Shown one piece after another: positions 1 to 64,000 of a stretch of 64,000 bases of DNA. Source of the stretch: Todiramphus chloris collaris (Eukaryota; Chordata; Aves; Coraciiformes; Alcedinidae); the NCBI GenBank assembly GCA_025345505.1, contig JANVCC010000030.1:13775913-13839912 (forward strand). Reading direction: 5' to 3'. Each line of letters begins with the position of its first letter. Position 1 is the first letter of the stretch. A program made the translations under genes and the position numbers. The notes under the pieces are model-generated. The model had not been told where the DNA came from and searched no databases. It saw only the letters and a program-made list of their open reading frames with translations.

Positions 1-2589
1 AGGAGTAGTTTCACATGCACAAGAAAATAATTTAGCATAAGAACCAAGTCTCCTGGATGGTGCCCCAGGCAGTACATGGCTCAGCAGGAACTGCTCTGTG
101 CGTAGACTGAGCCACACCGAGCACCAAACCTGCAGCAAGCAGCAGGGATATACAGGCTACCCTGAAATGCCTGTTAAAGAGTGTGAAAGGCTTGGCAAAA
201 ATTCCTGTGAATAGCAGCAGACTGTGCACAGCTTGGCCAAGGCACCAGTGTAGGACTTCAGGTCCTTCTGAGCCAGCTATTCCCTGCACTTCTACTCAGA
301 CTCTGGAAATCTCCCAGCAATGTCTGGCTGTCTGGTAGGTTGCTGAACAACCTGAACTTTTTTTTTTTTTAATTCCTCCTCCCAGTGTCCTCTCCTCCAC
401 ACGGTATTTTGTAAGATGACACAAGACATTACTAAGAAATTACCTGAAAAACACCACATACCACACCGGTTGGCATCAGCAGAACATGCCCATTCAAAAG
501 GAAGGGATTGTAGCAGACTCAGTCAACATACATTTGTCCAGCTTCTGTTTCATGCACCACAGTGCAGTCTCACTTTGAATGACTGTGGTATCAGAGCAAT
601 GATTCCCTCTTTATTTCCAGTACTGACAGTCTGTAGCCATTTCAGGCTCATTCTTGGCTCTGCTCCACAGGAGAACAGATCTGGATCAAGTTGAAAACTG
701 TGAGCTCTGAGCAGCAGCCTTACTGAGACAACATTTCAGCTTCTGGGACTTCTGATTGAAGCCTAGGATTCAAAATTTGCTTTCAGTCCCATACCTCTGC
801 TCTATATTGCTGAAGCTTTGCAGAGAACAAAAGCAGACTATTCTATTCCTCTATTAACATCCATCAAAATAAATCATCTACTAGGAAAGCTCCCAGGCAC
901 TACATGCAAGTTTTGTCTTCCATTCGTGGTGCACATGAGCTTGTGGTATGTTCACATGGAGCAAAATCTTCCCAACATACATACAATAAAAACCTCATTC
1001 TGTTTGAATGGCGTTTCAAATGATGGAGCTTTGCCCTGCATTTGGCTTACAACCAACCAAGGCCACAGTCTCTGGCTCACTGGTGATGCACCCTTTGAAG
1101 CATTACAGCCCAACAGGGGAAGGGTGGGCTGGACAACGAACAAGAGTCCAGCAGCATTCCTTCCTTCTGACTGCTGCCCTGACTGTAAATCCCTCCTTGG
1201 CTAATGATGCACATCAGTGTAACAATTTGCACCTCTGGATTCATGCCGTCTAGGCCTGTAATGCATTTCTAGCTGCCTGCTTGCATCAGCTATTATGCCG
1301 ATACTTAGTGAAAGCACACAGGCAAAAAAAGGGATTCTGTGAAACAAAGAGAAATATACCCCCATTTCCCCATCACCGACACCCACAGCCCTTCTGTCAG
1401 GCCCAGACAGTCACATGAATACCAAGGGGGAAGATCAGTGCAAAGTCAGTACCACAGAGATAGTTGGAAGCAGACCCCATCTGGACAGCATCTGGCAAGG
1501 AGAGACCTGCCCTCTCTGCAGCATCAGGCTGGAGTTGGCAACCTCGCTCAGCCTAAATGGGTGCTAGAGAAAGTGGAGATGTGCACAAATCCCAGCAGAC
1601 TCAGTCAAGCTTTGCTGGAGGAAGATGCATGCCTTGGCTCTAGGTTTATAGGTTTTAACATTTGGGCAGAGTGAATGGAAAAGAAGGTTGTTAGGCTTCC
1701 TTTTTTTTTTTTTCCTCCTTTTAAAGCAACAAGTTTTCTGTCAAGAGTTTTTAATATATTTATTTGAAAACAAGGTTTTGTGAAAGAGTACACTAAATAG
1801 CATATATCTTTTCTTCAGCCATAAGACACGGACTATCAACTTTAGCTCAGCACAGATTGGGGCTGCATGCACTGAACGGCAGATCTCAATAGGAAGGAAG
1901 GTCTTCATGTCTGTCTTTCTGATATCAAGCATAGTGTCTTCTTTAGAGGACATGATCCTGGAGAAGGTGGAGAGAAAAACATATTTAACTAAGGTTTCTT
2001 GTGGTTGGCCCCACACACTCACCCAAGCCTGCCACTGACGCAGAATTTACAGTTATTAGCAAGGAGTTTGTTTTCCTGCCCATCCACTAATTCAAGTACA
2101 TAATCTTTACCCTTGGGAGCACTGGGACATGCCAGCCCATATTTGGAAATAAAGTAACTGGGTTCCTGCCTCTCAGCGAGAAACTTGCACATAAGTTTGG
2201 GCACTAAAACCAAGAAACCTGGGAACAGCCTCAGTCATTGCCTGGAACAAGTATCGTTATGTCAGGCTCAGAGAGCACCACTGAGCCTGTGACTGGAGTG
2301 TCTTTAAATTCTGCTAAGAACTGCTGAGAATACCAGACAATCCCAGAAGACAGAGCAGTAGTTCTCTTTCAACCAGTCTGGCCACTTCTGACTGAAGTCA
2401 AGTAGATGACAGCTTTGTTAAATAAACCACTTGCTCCTCTGGGACCTCTTTCATGAGCAGATTATTCCCAGCTCAGCTGCTGCCAGTGACCCCATGCATT
2501 GCTCTAACTCTGCCCAGTAAGGCTCTGGTCTAGAGTAGCCAAGCCTGCGAGATTAGACACCAGATTCAGAACGACTGGGTCAGGCCTGA
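1..2589. other. Sequence beyond the PSMD1 3' end, no supported gene
   Basis: No splice-supported or recognisable coding exon was found. Open frames are short and lack family resemblance. Short homopolymers occur (T12 near 360, T13 near 1703). In mammals the next gene downstream of PSMD1 is ARMC9, by recall; none of its coding sequence was recognised here. Confidence 0.5.
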
Positions 2590-2790
2590 TCCTGAAGAGT
2601 GTACTTCACTTTTATTGCTGTCAAACTCTTCCAATTGGGACAGAGCATGTTTCTGAATCTGGTGCAGAAGCCATCAAAGAGGTAGAACAAGAGTACTGGG
2701 TAATGGCAACTGCTTCAGTTGATCTAAAGAGGCTTTTCCTTCTTTGGGATTAATAAAGGTGACTCGGCACACTACACTGTACCTCAGGTC
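2590..2790 (-). other. PSMD1: PSMD1 3' UTR (predicted)
   Basis: About 200 nt follow the TAA stop before the first canonical AATAAA on the minus strand (plus-strand TTTATT at 2611-2616). Cleavage is placed 15-25 nt further on, near 2590. The exact end is inferred, not seen. Confidence 0.6.
2611..2616 (-). promoter_or_regulatory. Candidate PSMD1 polyadenylation signal AATAAA
   Basis: This is the first perfect AATAAA on the minus strand after the PSMD1 stop codon, 175 nt downstream of it. Position and spacing fit a short 3' UTR. A further one near 1758-1763 is a possible distal alternative. Confidence 0.6.

Positions 2791-64000
<61,210 letters not shown>

Overview
The window looks like a stretch of a bird genome (at least sauropsid). 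The genes are split by GT-AG introns. Most of the sequence is AT-rich non-coding DNA. The only recognisable interspersed repeats are 5'-truncated CR1 non-LTR retrotransposons, whose 3' ends carry the avian-type ATTCTATG-like tail. I found no bacterial operons, CRISPR arrays or phage genes. The species cannot be named from the sequence alone.

Two vertebrate genes account for all the coding sequence I can support. The minus strand carries the last 15 coding exons of PSMD1 (26S proteasome non-ATPase subunit 1, Rpn2/S1). They run from 63500 down to the stop codon at 2791-2793, encode 598 residues, and all join in frame. The upstream exons lie beyond position 64000. The plus strand carries HTR2B (serotonin receptor 5-HT2B) with three coding exons at 37972-38281, 44697-44897 and 46924-47801, giving 462 residues. 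HTR2B lies wholly inside one 31.8 kb PSMD1 intron (26735-58567), on the opposite strand. As I recall, mammals show the same nested arrangement.

Layout from left to right: 1-2590 is sequence beyond the PSMD1 3' end with no supported gene. 2591-26734 holds the PSMD1 3' UTR and the eight 3'-most coding exons. 26735-58567 is the large host intron, with CR1 copies near 30.6, 32.1 and 56.1 kb, a CpG-richer block near 36.2-36.7 kb that may be the HTR2B promoter and 5' leader, and then HTR2B. 58568-63500 is a compact cluster of seven PSMD1 exons encoding proteasome/cyclosome repeats. 63501-64000 is the start of the next PSMD1 intron.

The two products have unrelated functions: one is a proteasome scaffold, the other a Gq-coupled receptor. 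Their link is positional, so any interaction would be through transcription or chromatin. I found no clearly new biological system. The observations most worth checking are the unusual start region of HTR2B, where an upstream ORF overlaps the start codon and there are signs of an ancestral frame change, a perfect 13-bp-arm palindrome at 31563-31590, and the candidate HTR2B promoter block.
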